Assembly: GCA_001949185.1 (NCBI GenBank)
Contig: BDGG01000018.1
Span: 503,210-567,209, forward strand
Length of the DNA stretch: 64,000 bases
DNA from: Ramazzottius varieornatus
Taxonomy: Eukaryota; Tardigrada; Eutardigrada; Parachela; Ramazzottiidae
Direction: 5' to 3'
The notes beneath the pieces were generated by a model that saw nothing but the letters and a program-made list of their open reading frames with translations, did not search any database and was not told where the DNA came from. The translations under genes were made by a program, and so were the position numbers. This document shows positions 26,547 through 37,980 of the stretch, in pieces. Numbering within the stretch: the first letter of the stretch is position 1; each line of letters begins with the position of its first letter.

Positions 26547-29283
26547 TGTGTAGAGCGGAAAGATGTATGACTGTTTAGTACAAAGCGGTCGAGTATTCCA
26601 GCCAAAGAAGGAAGACTGTAATAGCGCAGGGAGATTGTATAGTACCAAAAATGCGTCCGCTATTTGCCGTGAGCTGTGGCCAATATCGTTGAGTGACCAC
26701 AATGACTACCATGGAAACTCCATTATTCGCCTATCGGGAAATTTAACCTTGAGCGTGTCCGAAACCGCGAGCTCAGGTATCGCAGACGCCCTTTTATCTG
26801 CCTCACTCACGAGCACAAGTCAACAAGATTTCTACTGCCATAGAGACCTTGCAATTTGCGTAGATGGTTCGGACAAACGAGAGTTCAGCCGAAACGATTG
26901 CATTTAGAATTGTCCAAAAGTTCCAGATGAATAATCGATTCACGAAACGACGGGGGAATCACGAAGGACACTCTCCGGAGGAGCTGACTCTCTGCAGCTA
27001 CCAGGCTCGACATCGGTGACTGAGTCAGCTGCATGATTGATACGTGAGCCGATTTCCAAGGTAAAGTCTGCTTTTCATGTCCTCTAATCATCTTAGAAAT
27101 GGGTCAAACAACCTCGGGATGTCTGCCCTATCGCTTATGCGAGCTGTTTGCTGTGTTACAGGTACGGAGAGGAGCTGGGAACGTCTGCTTGCTTGCGACA
27201 TCGCTCGGTAGCCGCCAATCAATCAAGTAAGTGATGCCTGTGGTTGTTGAATTCCTATTTAGTCAGCATTCGGAAGTTCGATACTTTGATACTGCTGGTC
27301 TTTCGGGCAATCTGTTGTTCTTTCAGAATCGACCTGGGCATTCCTTCTCCGGTCTTATCAACCGTGTTTACCTGGATGTCGCAGAAGAGCATGCTGGTGG
27401 AAGCAGGCTACATATTACCCTTGAATTTTGTTTTCCCTCGTGCATTGTTATCTTCTCAGGCTTCGAGCGATATCGCTTCATTTTCCGTTTTCAGACTCTT
27501 GTCAGTTTTCCAAATCCACGCCGGACTTCCTGCGTCCTGTCTTTCTGTTTTCTCTTTGTTCTTTGGTGAAGTGAATAACAGTGGAACCGAAAACAACAAA
27601 AATCATCTTTATGGGTTTTATTAGAGTTTGTGTCCCAGTAGAAACCATGAAAAATTCATAACTGTTTCATGTCTTATAAACTTATATTTCCCAGCGATAA
27701 ACTAGTAATGTCATTTTCATGTCAAATTTTGGGTTTCCTGTGGGTTTGTATCTGGACCATAGCTGAAACCTCAGGGATTCCAGGAGGTTTCAGCGACGGA
27801 TCTGAGGGCCGTGGCAACAGGGTAAAGCGAATCTCGGCCAAAACAAGATTTTGTTCACGGCCAGTCGTCGTTTTAGCCGCGGCCAAAACAAATTGTTGGT
27901 GGCCAACATAGCCGTTGGCCACTGAGTAATGTTTGGCCGAACCCACTCTAACCCGGCCTTTCTCTCGTGACTCTCGTTGATAGCGTATCTCGCTTCCTAC
28001 CATATCGTACTTTCAAGCCGGAAACTCACCTCGGACAGTTATATGGGTGTCGGCGGCCCATTCTGCGCACGAATGATTGTAAGTCAAACTGTTCAGGAAA
28101 CGAGCTCGAAGTTCTGGGACCCCAAGGGCAGAATTAAACTGCTGATTCAATCTGGTGTATCAAACATCGAGGAACACGATACTGAGGTTCATTTGGCTGT
28201 CTGACCTGTGGTCAGATGGCTACGTCAGAAAATCTGATTACCTTTCAAGTGGCGCACATTTCCCTTGTTACTGGCCCAAAGCGTACGACATTTGTAAAAC
28301 CCAATCTCGGGGGCACACCACTGCTGCACTATTGGCCGAGTGAGTGCGCCACTTTGAGAATCGATCGGAATTTCGTAATCTTTAACTCCGCTCCCGACGT
28401 CGTTCGAACACACCGCTTCACCGGTTTGCTAAGGTGAAATTTGCGCACTGATGACAAATTTCCCGTTGCGTCCAAATTCAGGCAGGTCGTATGTAACGGC
28501 TGCGTAATTTTCGATCATATAGTGCTGAATTTGCTGCGAAAATCACCCGTCTGCGTCTAGCGCTGGTTTCCTGTAGCATCAAAAACCTGTTTAGCTCAGC
28601 CCAGATTTCCTCAGCTCATGCGAAATAACTAGCTCAACTTTTAGCTCAGCTCGAAGTCGTTGGGTAATACCGGAGCAACATGGAGACTGATGTCTATAAC
28701 TTATGTCACGTGATTAGGTGGCATTTAGGTTAGTAACGAACTGCCTTCGGTCAGCTTGTCCTCTTGTCAACTGTACGTCATCGCGGAAGCCTGACGGGAT
28801 CGCGTTTCAATTCCTGTTTTCGCCCCAGATTTGGATTTCCGTCAGAAAATGCCGGAAACATGGAAAAGGAATATGGGAAGTCAAAACTAGTCAGAAAACT
28901 GAGATCATGGACCCATAACTGTGAACCATTAATCAGATTCTCAGTTCAGTCAAGTCAACAAGGCGACGTGTCATAGCAAAATATGCTCGGCAGATCCTAT
29001 CACATACAAATGCAGTCAGTCACTTTCAACCAGCATATTTTATGGACTGAAGATTCGACCTTGAATGCTTTAAGGTTATTGGTTCATAATCCCAGTTTCC
29101 TGCCTGATTTTGACTTCCCGTGTTCGTTTTCCATATTTAAGGAATTCTCCGACAAAAACCTTAACCTGGGCGAAAAGAGGGACTACTCTGAGGATTCCCC
29201 ACCATAACTTCCACTTGTGACGTCACAAGTTCAGTGTCAGTGGCAGAAATCTGTACATGCCGCCGCCACAGCACTTATCGATA
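26547..29283. other. Gene-poor stretch, 2.7 kb
   Basis: No gene supported. At 26730-26960 lies the source of a segment repeated at 40.82-40.98 kb and, inverted, at 61.3 kb. At 27231-27624 there are overlapping open frames rich in F, S and L with a possible AG acceptor, but no family is recognised. At 28095-28225 lies a segment related to 57975-58105, followed at 28240-28370 by diverged GTGGCGCAC palindrome units. GGCCAAAAC/GTTTTAGCC motifs at 27830-27900 form weak inverted repeats. Confidence 0.4.
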
Positions 29284-29538
29284 CAACTAGCCAGTGTTAT
29301 TTTAATCATCAAAATAAGAAATCGATTTTAATAATTAAAATCGTTCTAATTGTGCCGGTTGGTGTTCGCTTGATTGATTGATCCATAATAGGAAATCGAA
29401 TTTTAATTTTAATTTTAATAATTGAAAATCGTCGGCGATAATTGATTTTACTTGCAGTCAGCTGATCACATAGACTTAACATTAGCACGTGACTTTTAAT
29501 AATTTTAATTGCATAGTAAAAATAACACTGCAACTAGC
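29284..29538. mobile_element. hAT-type MITE, 239 bp, with perfect 8-bp target duplication
   Basis: The element spans 29292-29530, with terminal inverted repeats CAGTGTTATTTT at the left and its inverse at the right (AAAATAACACTG). It is flanked on both sides by CAACTAGC (29284-29291 and 29531-29538). The interior is AT-rich (TTTTAATAATT motifs). The CAGTGTT-type terminus and the 8-bp duplication are standard for hAT. It has no coding capacity. Confidence 0.85.
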
Positions 29539-29695
29539 TAGTTTCCCACCTTCTAGAGCCTTCTATGACTAGCTCTCCCTTGGTTCCTTCCTTCCTTGCT
29601 GCATCATAAAAGCGCACCTGCTTCACATTCATTCATTGGTACCAAACGGCATTAGTATATTTCCACCCTTATAGAATGATCCTCACTCCCATTTC

Positions 29696-30024
29696 TAGGA
29701 AAGCAGAGGCTACTTTCACCCTATAGGTCACTGGCAGTGGATGAGACCGCCCAAACTTTTCTCTCTTTTGAGGGCTTCTGCTTGAGAACGGTAGAGGAAT
29801 CCTCGACGACGACAAAAAATCGGAGGGCACCTCTGATTCTGCGGAGAACAATCCTGATTCCCAGTGCTGTTTGACTGAAAATTTTATCCCTTCAATTTTG
29901 CCCAATCCAGCAGAACTTCTGCCGTTCTCAAGCAAAAGCCCTTAAAAGATAGAAATGTTTCGGTGGTCTCACCTCTCAACTACTGCCAGTGACCTTTAGG
30001 GTAAAATTAGCCTCTGTAGAAAAG
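29696..30024. mobile_element. hAT-type foldback element, 313 bp, with long inverted arms
   Basis: The element spans 29704-30016. It starts CAGAGGCTA and ends TAGCCTCTG. Long arms of about 110 bp share GGTCACTGGCAGT, TGAGACC and GGGCTTCTGCTTGAGAACGG (read as the inverse on the right). Flanks are TAGGAAAG (29696-29703) and TAGAAAAG (30017-30024), an 8-bp duplication with one mismatch. It lies about 100 bp 5' of the SLC22-like frame. Confidence 0.75.
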
Positions 30025-31249
30025 TAGCAATTCTGACTGCTTTACAACAGAAATCTTTGAGGATACTCCGGTTTGTGGTGAAAGCAAGTATGAGAACGTA
30101 TCCTTGCCAGCAAGTAGTGTCGAAAATGACGGTCGAGCAACCGGCAGGGCAACTGGATCAAATTCTACAGCTTCTTGGTGATCCTGGACGATTTCAGATT
30201 ATCCAGTATATACTAATATCAATAACGTATGTTCCCGTGGCCATCAATAATTTTGTGGTCAATTTCTACGGACTTCCTCCTACATCAGTTCGGTGCTACG
30301 GCGACCCGTGGAACAGTTTTCTGGACTTGGATAACCGGAATACAACGACGGGAAATGCCTCAAATGCGGTGGTTATGTCATCCGACTCTGTTTGTCACTG
30401 TCCACAGGGTTTCGAATACACATATCCGGGTCGGCAGTGGTCCATCATTGGCGACGTAAGAAATGACCGCAAGACGTAGACATACGATGAGAAGTTATCG
30501 GACAGGCGGAAAGGACGGCAAAAAGATGCATGGGTTTGAATCAGTACTGTACATGCTTCTAGGACAAGTGATTTGCACACCGTTCGCCGGATGGGCAGCG
30601 GACAAGTATGGTCGGCGACCCACCTCGCTGATCAACTACGGAGTATACGCCGTACTGGAAACCGCCTTGGTATTCTCCCGAGACTACATTTCATTCGTCC
30701 TGCTACGCTTCTTTGTGGGCGTGGCGCGACAGGTACCATCTTCATTGCACATGGCAATGTCAGTCCCCAATCAGGTGCGACGATATCTTATTCTTCCATT
30801 TCAGATGATGAACAGTGCGTTCTACGTCCTCATGATGGAATGGATACCGCCCAGCCGAAGAGGAACTTGGGGCGCTATGACAGAGCTGAAGTATGCTACG
30901 GGTGTTCTGCTGATAACCTTGATGGGCTTCGTGCTACAAAACTGGATACACATACAGGCCTTCATTGCCGGCCTGAGCCTCTGTGCCATTCCTCTTTTTT
31001 GGTACGCTGGCTAGAGCCCTTCGGGGTACACGCGCGAAGGGAAAATTGGAACAGTAAAAAGTCTGGGACAGGCGATTCCGGAACAGCTGAACTGTATAGC
31101 CACTTTTAATAATTCAAAACGCGCCGTGCCCGCCGCGAGTGCATGTACATGGTACGTATCAAACCAGTGTTGTACGACGGCGTACGTTTCTGTGCCAGCA
31201 AGCATGGCGCACAGACAACGTTGCCAACAATTTAGGTAAGTGGCACTGA

Positions 31250-31340
31250 GAGAAAAATCCCGAAAGAGCTTGCCAGACTGCTGTCTGAGTCAGCGGACTG
31301 CGGCAGTAGTCCGCTGACTCGGGCACCAGTCCAAACATTG
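31250..31340. repeat. Hairpin-forming inverted repeat inside the SLC22-like region
   Basis: GAGTCAGCGGACT and its exact inverse AGTCCGCTGACTC are separated by 8 bp near 31285-31320. An imperfect extension (GACTG...CAGTC) lengthens the stem on both sides. Origin unknown. Confidence 0.5.
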
Positions 31341-31529
31341 CGAGCATGTATCAGTCAGAGCGATCAAACGACTGCGTATGAGCGCTTCTACTTCACCCTA
31401 CGCAGGCATCAGGCGTGCTGATACGTCACGTTTTGAACAGTCAGTAAAGGCTAAGCCTAAAAACAAGCGCCTATACTGAACAGATGTACGTTCGTGTACA
31501 AATCACACCAATGCACGTTTTGACAACTT

Positions 31530-31620
31530 CTATGGTTGAATTCCCAATTTGCCGTCTTTTCCGCCTGTGCCAAACTTTTCACTGTTCCAAACTTTGCCTT
31601 CGTGCGTATACGCCGTATGG
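31530..31620. repeat. Half copy of the inverted-repeat element found at 45.1 kb
   Basis: GGTTGAATTCCCAATTTGCC and, further on, CCAAACTTTGCCTTCGTGCG resemble the right arm of the element at 45087-45283. Only one arm is evident here. Confidence 0.45.
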
Positions 31621-32690
31621 ACTCTTGACCATTGCAGGCTTGCGCCCGAATCTTTATCCTGGCTGTGCCTGAAGTGCCGCTCGGACCAAGCCGTCAGCAC
31701 CTGCCAGTTTGTCGCCTAAGTCAACGGCATCTACTCAGCGGACAAAACCTTGTCGCAAATCGAGACCTTTTTCCAGAAGCACTCGGCCCATAACGCCCCA
31801 AAAGATGAGCGCATATACACCTTTGCTGACTGTCAGTACATGCTTCTAACACTGTCCAAATTCAGGCCGGCAAAGTTCCTCGATGGAAATCTGTAGCGGA
31901 TTTCTCCCTAGGTTTTCGAAGTCCCAATGTCCGCAAGACAACTCTTCTCTGCCTCACCTGCTGGTAATAAACCAGCATTAAAGGTCGTCTACCGGCCATC
32001 GTTCGGCTGGCATTGCACTCATCCCCATGCGTAGGCTTGCCTGCTGTTTCGGGTACCTGGGTATGTTCTACCTCAGCAGCGAGATCGCCACAGACGTCTA
32101 CCACAACCTGGCCATCAACGGTCTCCTGGAAGTGATCCCCATTGCTCTAGCTACTATCATCGCTTCCAGGTATTGATACAACACTCCCTACACACTCCAT
32201 CCATCTTCGATTCGGTAATTGTATCCCCTGAAATTTCTCTGACAGGCTAGGCAACCGTTTGCCTCTTGCCATGTACTTCCTGACGGGTGGGATCTTGGCC
32301 ATTATCGTTGGCGTCATTCCCGGTTCAAGTGGCGCGGAAGTCATTGTACAAAACATCGTGGCCTTCATCAGCAGACTGGCCTTCGTAGGAACCTGTTGCG
32401 TCATCTTCGTCTACACCACCGAACTGTTCCCTACAGTCATTCGCAACAACGCCTTCAGCCTCTGCAGCACCACCCAACGCATCGGCTGCATGATCACCCC
32501 CTTGCTGCCGCTAATTGGAAGCGCATTTATCTTCGTGGGTATAACAGCCATGGTGGAGGCCCTAGCTGCCTGGCTGTTACGGGAAACCCAAGACCAGTCT
32601 TTACCCAGTACCATCGAGAAGGTGGAGAAGCTGCCGCATGGAGACGTGATTGGCTTTCTACGACGACTTCACACTGTCAAATGCAAATTT

Positions 32691-34400
32691 AGGCATCGAC
32701 CACATGTGCGACCGAACGCAGTAACCATGTGCCTTCTTTCTGCGTTTAATCGGATGATCGTTTTAACTAGAACGAACGCGACGAACATCGGGATCGCTGA
32801 AGAAGAAGTACGTCGAACTCGCGCGAGCCTTCTGGTTCATATACGGAGTGATTTTTGCAATGGTTATGATATCTTTAGTGTTTAACCGTGCTTCAAACTT
32901 CTACAAATTAATCTGTTTTCCAATTGAGGTATACTTACTGGTCAACCTTATTGGTGCTTGCAGCTGTTTGTGGTTTTATTAGTTACTGCCTTACTGGACT
33001 GAGTTACTATCAGGTGCGGAAGTATCTTTTTGATCAAATTATGCACTTATACTAGCAAGGAACTCCCGAGATCTTTTTGGGAGACACTTCGTTCCATTGC
33101 TGCAAGAGCCTGGGAGAAGAGGGACATTGATCTCCGTAACGCTACTTTTCATATCCACTTCCGAGAAAATTTCTGTCTTGCTGCAGAAGGTCCAATGTCT
33201 TGAGCAGGTGATAATCTGTGAGCAGGAGGATCCTTCTATGAGAAGCCTGAATGGGAAATTTCAGTTCCTGTTCCAGCAGTTTTGCGGAAGTGTTTTGTTC
33301 AGAGTGCACTCTGGAGCAGCCTTGCAACAGTAGTGAGTCTAGTCCGTGAATTAATTTCGTTCGTTCAACGGAAAATTTTCCACAGATAATGCCTGTTCCA
33401 GAGAGGACTCGAATAACATTATCGTATTGCTGGATAAAAGAGATTTATGGCGGTCAGGCGTGGGAGGTGGCCATCAAAATTTAACCATGGTTCTCTTTCA
33501 GTCCCGCTCACGGTTCGAACTTTTCTGTCGTGGTTTGCCTCTGGCAAATCATACCATTTCTCACTTAGAAATCTTCTATAAAGTACCAGTGTTGTCACAG
33601 ATAGCAATGCGGTCTGCTACTGGCTCGTTCTTGTTTGCAGTTCGGAGAGGGAAAAATGACAAAATTCAGCGTTATTTTCGGGGTGCGCGAAGTAAGTGGG
33701 GCACCAAATTTTCTTGTATTTTTGCCCTCCTCGTTTTAGTCAAACTTACTATGAGACTTTAGGGAGGTGCACCTTAGTCCTGTCAGAATTACACCGTAGT
33801 TTGGGAAGGATTAGGTGTGACATGATTGGTCAAAACGTTGTCGTCAACTTTCGATTTCAGTCTTCCGTAAGGGTAACTTTTGAATGAAAATTCCCCAGAA
33901 CGAAAGACGAAACTGATCAACCCGTTCCCTCACGGTAAAACCGTCAGGTGTTTCATCATCAAACGCGGCTCTGATTTTGTCGGTGGTGCGAGATGCGTTC
34001 GTGCCATGATAGAATTTAAACATTACGGCCAGCAATGCGTTTGTTTTCAGAGGCGTTCGGGAGAAGGCAGCGGAAAAGGTTGTGGTTCTGGGAAGGGTGG
34101 CCGCAAGTCAGGGCTAAACGGGTCTAAAAGTCAGAGCCGCCACAGTGAACGTAACACATTCCAAAAAGTTTTCTTGACATGACGCGGCTGACTGTCAGAC
34201 TTTCATGTCTGATCTCCATCTGACATTACAGCCTGTCACTCGGCTGGTACTTTAGTCCGATCTCTCATTCGACCGAGCCGTCCAGTAGGTCTGGGCCGGA
34301 CTACTGAACGACTCGGCTCAAGGGAGAACCGAACCGAGTCGGCATTCCCAATCATCAATCCGGTTAGACCGGATCATCAAAAACCAGTGAAGGTCAATCA
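32691..34400. other. Degenerate region with a relic exon and small inverted repeats
   Basis: At 32769-32990, after an AG acceptor, lies an exon-like segment (TNATNIGIAEEEVRRTRA, then in another frame FWFIYGVIFAMVMISLVFNR and SNFYKLICFPIEVYL). It is homologous to the last exon of the unknown gene at 46.5 kb, with a length difference of about 20 bases that breaks the frame. At 33060-33200 there is one further open stretch (FWETLRSIAARAWEKRD) of unknown meaning. At about 34265-34315 an imperfect hairpin pairs CCGAGCCGTCCAGTAG with CTACTGAACGACTCGG. No complete gene is seen. Confidence 0.45.
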
Positions 34401-34429
34401 ACAAATCAGTCAAACATCGCCTACGTACG

Positions 34430-37400
34430 TGCTCCCGTACCGCCGTAGCGAAAAGACCTGTCCCATAATATTTACTGTACCGAAATTTCTCGTCCTGCGT
34501 GTACTGGCCATTAAACATACGATATCGATGCCGTTCACGTACAAGCAACATGGTCGATGTTTTTGCTGTACGTGAGGCTTGCACATACCGGTGCTATGGG
34601 AAAATCGGTTCTGTTGACTACAGGATTTTCCCGAAAATAAAGTCCATTCATCCATAAGTATGATTGTTTCCCGGTTTATGGCACGCACAGAACCAACGTT
34701 AGTGCTGTACAGCAGCAACACACTCTGATATGCATATTTCACAGCCTGTGAGGCAAAACCCACGTAACCCTGCGTGTCGCCACGTAAGTCCGCTTTCCAG
34801 AAATCAGCTTTTTTGTGAATTTCTGAATTGTTCGGGAAACCACTTTCTCGTTTAGACACTTGGGCGATGAACTGAGGGCACAAGTATCTTTCTGTAGAGC
34901 ATTTGATGGGCTATCACACAAAAGAAATAGATTTTGTATCGGACAACTGGTTTGAAAGTTATGCGAGGAAGCAGAGTGGGTCTAGTATTCTTGTGCTTCG
35001 TCGACTTCCGGCATGACGTTAAATTACGCGCGAAGGATTCCCGGTGTAGGGTGTAGGTGAGAACTGATGTGTGCACCGGGTCAAATCTCACATGGACGAG
35101 ACGTCATGCGTTAAGTTTAGGAGGCCGTACAAGGTGGGTAGAATCGTCAATTCTGAAATCCAGCAGTGGCGAAAATCTTGTCTTCAAATTTAGTCATGTC
35201 ATTTCCTGACGTCTGCACCATTCGATAGCACAATTTTTTCTACAACTTGATGCTAGAATCGTCGAATTCGGATGTTGACCCAAAAACTGTTTTTTCAAAA
35301 ACTAGACTCACGTGACATCTGAGTTACTCTGCTCACGGCTCTTCTTGGATTGACTGCGTAGACATATTTTCTATCCCGCCAGATAATATTCACCGCGACA
35401 GTCACGTGACCCGCAGAACTATCGAGGGAATACAGTACCATATCATCTTTGTCGTGATTTTGCCAAATGAAGTTCCCCTAGAAGGGATGCGGAAATGGCT
35501 GACCGGCAATCATCACGTATTCACCGCTTGTCATCTTTAGTCGGCCTGCTTGAATATGGATAAAAACATTTACTAATACCCGTTGCGACTACTGTACATG
35601 CTGAACCGCCAAGTGCTGAAGCAAGCACAACATAACTACTTCCTGGACGCACGAGAAACTTCCGAAATTTAGGAGGATGACCGAAGAACAGCAACACTAC
35701 GGAAAGAGAAACTTCTCGTACTGGCAATTCTGTTTCGGATGCCGGCGGCAGGGTTCTTCGCTAGTTGGTCTGCTGCACTCACCACGACTTTCCATATACA
35801 TCCATGTTAGGGCATCAGAGAAGTCAAAGTTTCCTCTCCTTGAATCGTATGTGATGCAGATAGCTCGAAACTGCCCTTTTCCCAGCAGTATTATAGTTTC
35901 CGGCCCGTCAAATGCATAAAAAGCGGATTTGAGGTCTTCATCCACTACGGCGTACACCGATTTCCACTGATGCTTCCGTAGAAGCTTGTAGTACGAGGTA
36001 AACGACATAATTCCGGCATACAGATTTTCGCACCATAATTTGGGCAACACAAAACGTTCGAACATTATCATCAATGCTTGATTCATCTCTCATCGTACGC
36101 CTGTTGATACAACATTAGGCGTTTTGACATTGGACAGACCCATCCGTCTCCCAGGCCACATTCCCGTGCTCCGCAACGCTTTGTCGTTCTCAGACCTATT
36201 GATATCTTGAAGAGAGGGACCGGTCTATCTCAGGAAACAAGAAGTAGTTCATTACGCGCAGAAAGAGCCGAGAAAAAATATGACCGAATTACGAGTGAAA
36301 AACTACTGTGCCCGAATTATGTCGTTTACCGTACAGAACACCCGTATACGCGAAAGGAATGACGTTCGTTGTTACCCACGTTGGACTTATGGCTTTATCC
36401 CGAATTGTAATTTCGCAGTCTGCGCTGAAAAAGTATGGTACCAATGAAACAATGCTTACAACAAGGAACAGTCAAAGAGGCGCCGTTACGCGGTAATTGA
36501 TAAGTGCTACAGGACCTGACAGGCTTCTTCGCACTTCCACACACAACGAGCATGACCGACCAGTCGCCACACGATGCCAAATATTACTCAATGGTGAAAT
36601 AACAAGCGAAGGTTCGGTAGGTTGGAGATTCATTTCCCCGTGTCCGGAGGGAGTAAAGGCGCGATTCTTTTATCGCAGCCCGAAACTGTGTTAATGGACT
36701 ACACAAAAACTAAAGTGTGACTACACACAATCGGGTTCGTTATCCTACAACGAACATACAATAAGCGTCAAGACCCGAACTATAGACTGTGACCGCAGAG
36801 GACTTTGTCCATGCTCGTAACATAATCAACAGGACGTCCCAGTTTGCTGCCGATCGATTCAGCAGTGGGGCTTCCGTACATCCCGAAGACGAGTGACGAA
36901 AGTGTCCTCAGGTTTCGTCAAAGCTTCAGGGTAGTACCATGTTGCCAGTAGATCCTGTACGTTATTGGTGAACTGATTACAGCTAGAGCTGTTAATGGTT
37001 TGAACCAAATGGTTTGAACCATATGGTTTGGTTTGGTTTGAGTGGTGGTTTGCATGCCAAAGCGGTTGAATGAAAATGGTTTCTCCCGCAAACCACCAAA
37101 AGTGGTCTGGTCTAAACTTCAAACCAGACCATTTAAACCAAACCACATAAACCACCGATTTGAAGCGGTTTGCGAACAGCTTTTTGATCACCAGTAAATA
37201 GTAAATTCTGACACAGTTTTCTTCCATTGACTAATCAGCGAACATAACCACCGAGGACATAAGAAGTTGAGCGACCGTTGCTGGTTTCTCTACAAACAGA
37301 CGCAAACAGGCAAAACTGGCGCATGCTGGAATTAAAAAAGCACCATGGCAAGCCATCCGGTAATTCAATCATTTTTCCACCAGCAGTGTTGTCCAACACT

Positions 37401-37980
37401 TCTGGAGCTGCGATTCTTACCTGTCGGAAGGCGTAGTTCTAATGTCGCGCAGCTTATGACACAGTGCTCACCCAGTTAAAGCTGTGAATCACGTGGTACC
37501 CAGAACGATGTGGCTGCGCACGGTGGCAGTGGGGGGGGGGGGGGAAGATTGGCACTGTCAGACGGCCAATTTCGGCCCGACTTCCAGCACAGAATCTGCA
37601 GATCTCGTATGAAATTTCCCTTTACCGCAAACCATATTAAACCACATAAACCAGTGGGTCATATGGTTTGGCGTGAGATCAAAACTGGTTTGAGATGCCA
37701 TATGGTTTGAGGTGGTTCGGTTTGGATGTCAAACCACAAACCACATAAACCATATAAACAACTTTCTAAGTGGGCTGGTCTGGTTTTTAACAGCTCTAAT
37801 TACAGCTTGTCCCTGAGACGTCGTGTAGATAGGTGTGTGAAAAAGTGAAGTACTGATCACAGAGTCGGAGCTCTTTCACGCAGCTATCAAAATCTAGTTT
37901 CAATACGGAAGGGGAAGCAAGGGTGGCGAAACCAGCGATACCGGGTGAAACGATTCTGAAGTGTGGCTTTGCAATCACGG
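34430..37980 (-). pseudogene. Probable receptor ligand-binding (ANF/type I periplasmic-binding fold) gene, interrupted by a transposon
   Basis: Fragments read in order on the minus strand: 37978-37807 (DFDSCVKELRLCDQYF), 36975-36870 (NNVQDLLATWYYPEAL), 36086-35740 (YYKLLRKHQWKSVYAVVDED), 35700-35560 (SVVLLFFGHPPKFRKFL) and 34883-34600 (AYQSVLLLYSTN followed by INRETIILMDEWTLFSG). The order and wording recall the extracellular domain of natriuretic-peptide-type receptor guanylate cyclases: a WxxPV block, a 'W+.V..V.D' strand, then AYD.VLLYA and ING..I..... F.G. No transmembrane, kinase-like or cyclase domain was found downstream. An 815-bp hAT-type element sits between codons at 36984-37798. 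Splice structure is uncertain and the family call is an inference from short motifs. The gene may be a truncated or decaying copy. Confidence 0.4.
36976..37806. mobile_element. hAT-type element, 815 bp, inserted in a coding exon; perfect 8-bp target duplication
   Basis: The element spans 36984-37798 with terminal inverted repeats TAGAGCTGTTAA and TTAACAGCTCTA. Flanks are ATTACAGC at 36976-36983 and again at 37799-37806, a perfect 8-bp duplication. The ends are built of alternating AAACCA and TGGTTT motifs (ATGGTTTGAACCATATGG-like). The middle is unrelated and contains a run of 14 G near 37531-37544. There is no transposase frame, so the element is non-autonomous. The reading frames on both sides of one target copy are continuous, showing insertion into an open exon. 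Confidence 0.85.

Larger units (their letters stand above)
30126..32690 (+). pseudogene. SLC22-like organic ion transporter (major facilitator), frames broken
   Basis: MFS transporter of the organic cation/anion/carnitine (SLC22) type. The N-terminal exon (30126-30455) carries an extracellular loop with N-glycosylation sites (NRNTTTGNAS). Next come ICTPFAGWAADKYGRRP, the MFS loop 2-3 motif, and FVLLRFFVGVA. After FVGVA a one-base shift is needed to read GTIFIAHGN. A 47-bp intron then leads to MEWIPPSRRGTWGAM. A TAG at 31012-31014 stops the frame where SLC22 proteins have the ESPRW block. Later blocks survive: SPNVRKTTLLCLTCW (31.95 kb), YLSSEIATDVYHNL (32.1 kb), and VYTTELFPTVIRNNAFSL with TQRIGCMITPLLPL in an intact exon 32247-32640. 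The first two exons also do not join in phase. At least two lesions suggest a pseudogene; clustered assembly errors are the alternative. Confidence 0.7.

Noticed and set aside
27231-27624. Overlapping open frames rich in F, S and L with a plausible acceptor
   Set aside because: Two frames are open at once, composition is like non-coding sequence, and no motif was recognised.
37510-37560. G-run within the 36.98-37.80 kb element considered as a G-quadruplex regulatory site
   Set aside because: A single homopolymer run; no set of separate G-tracts.
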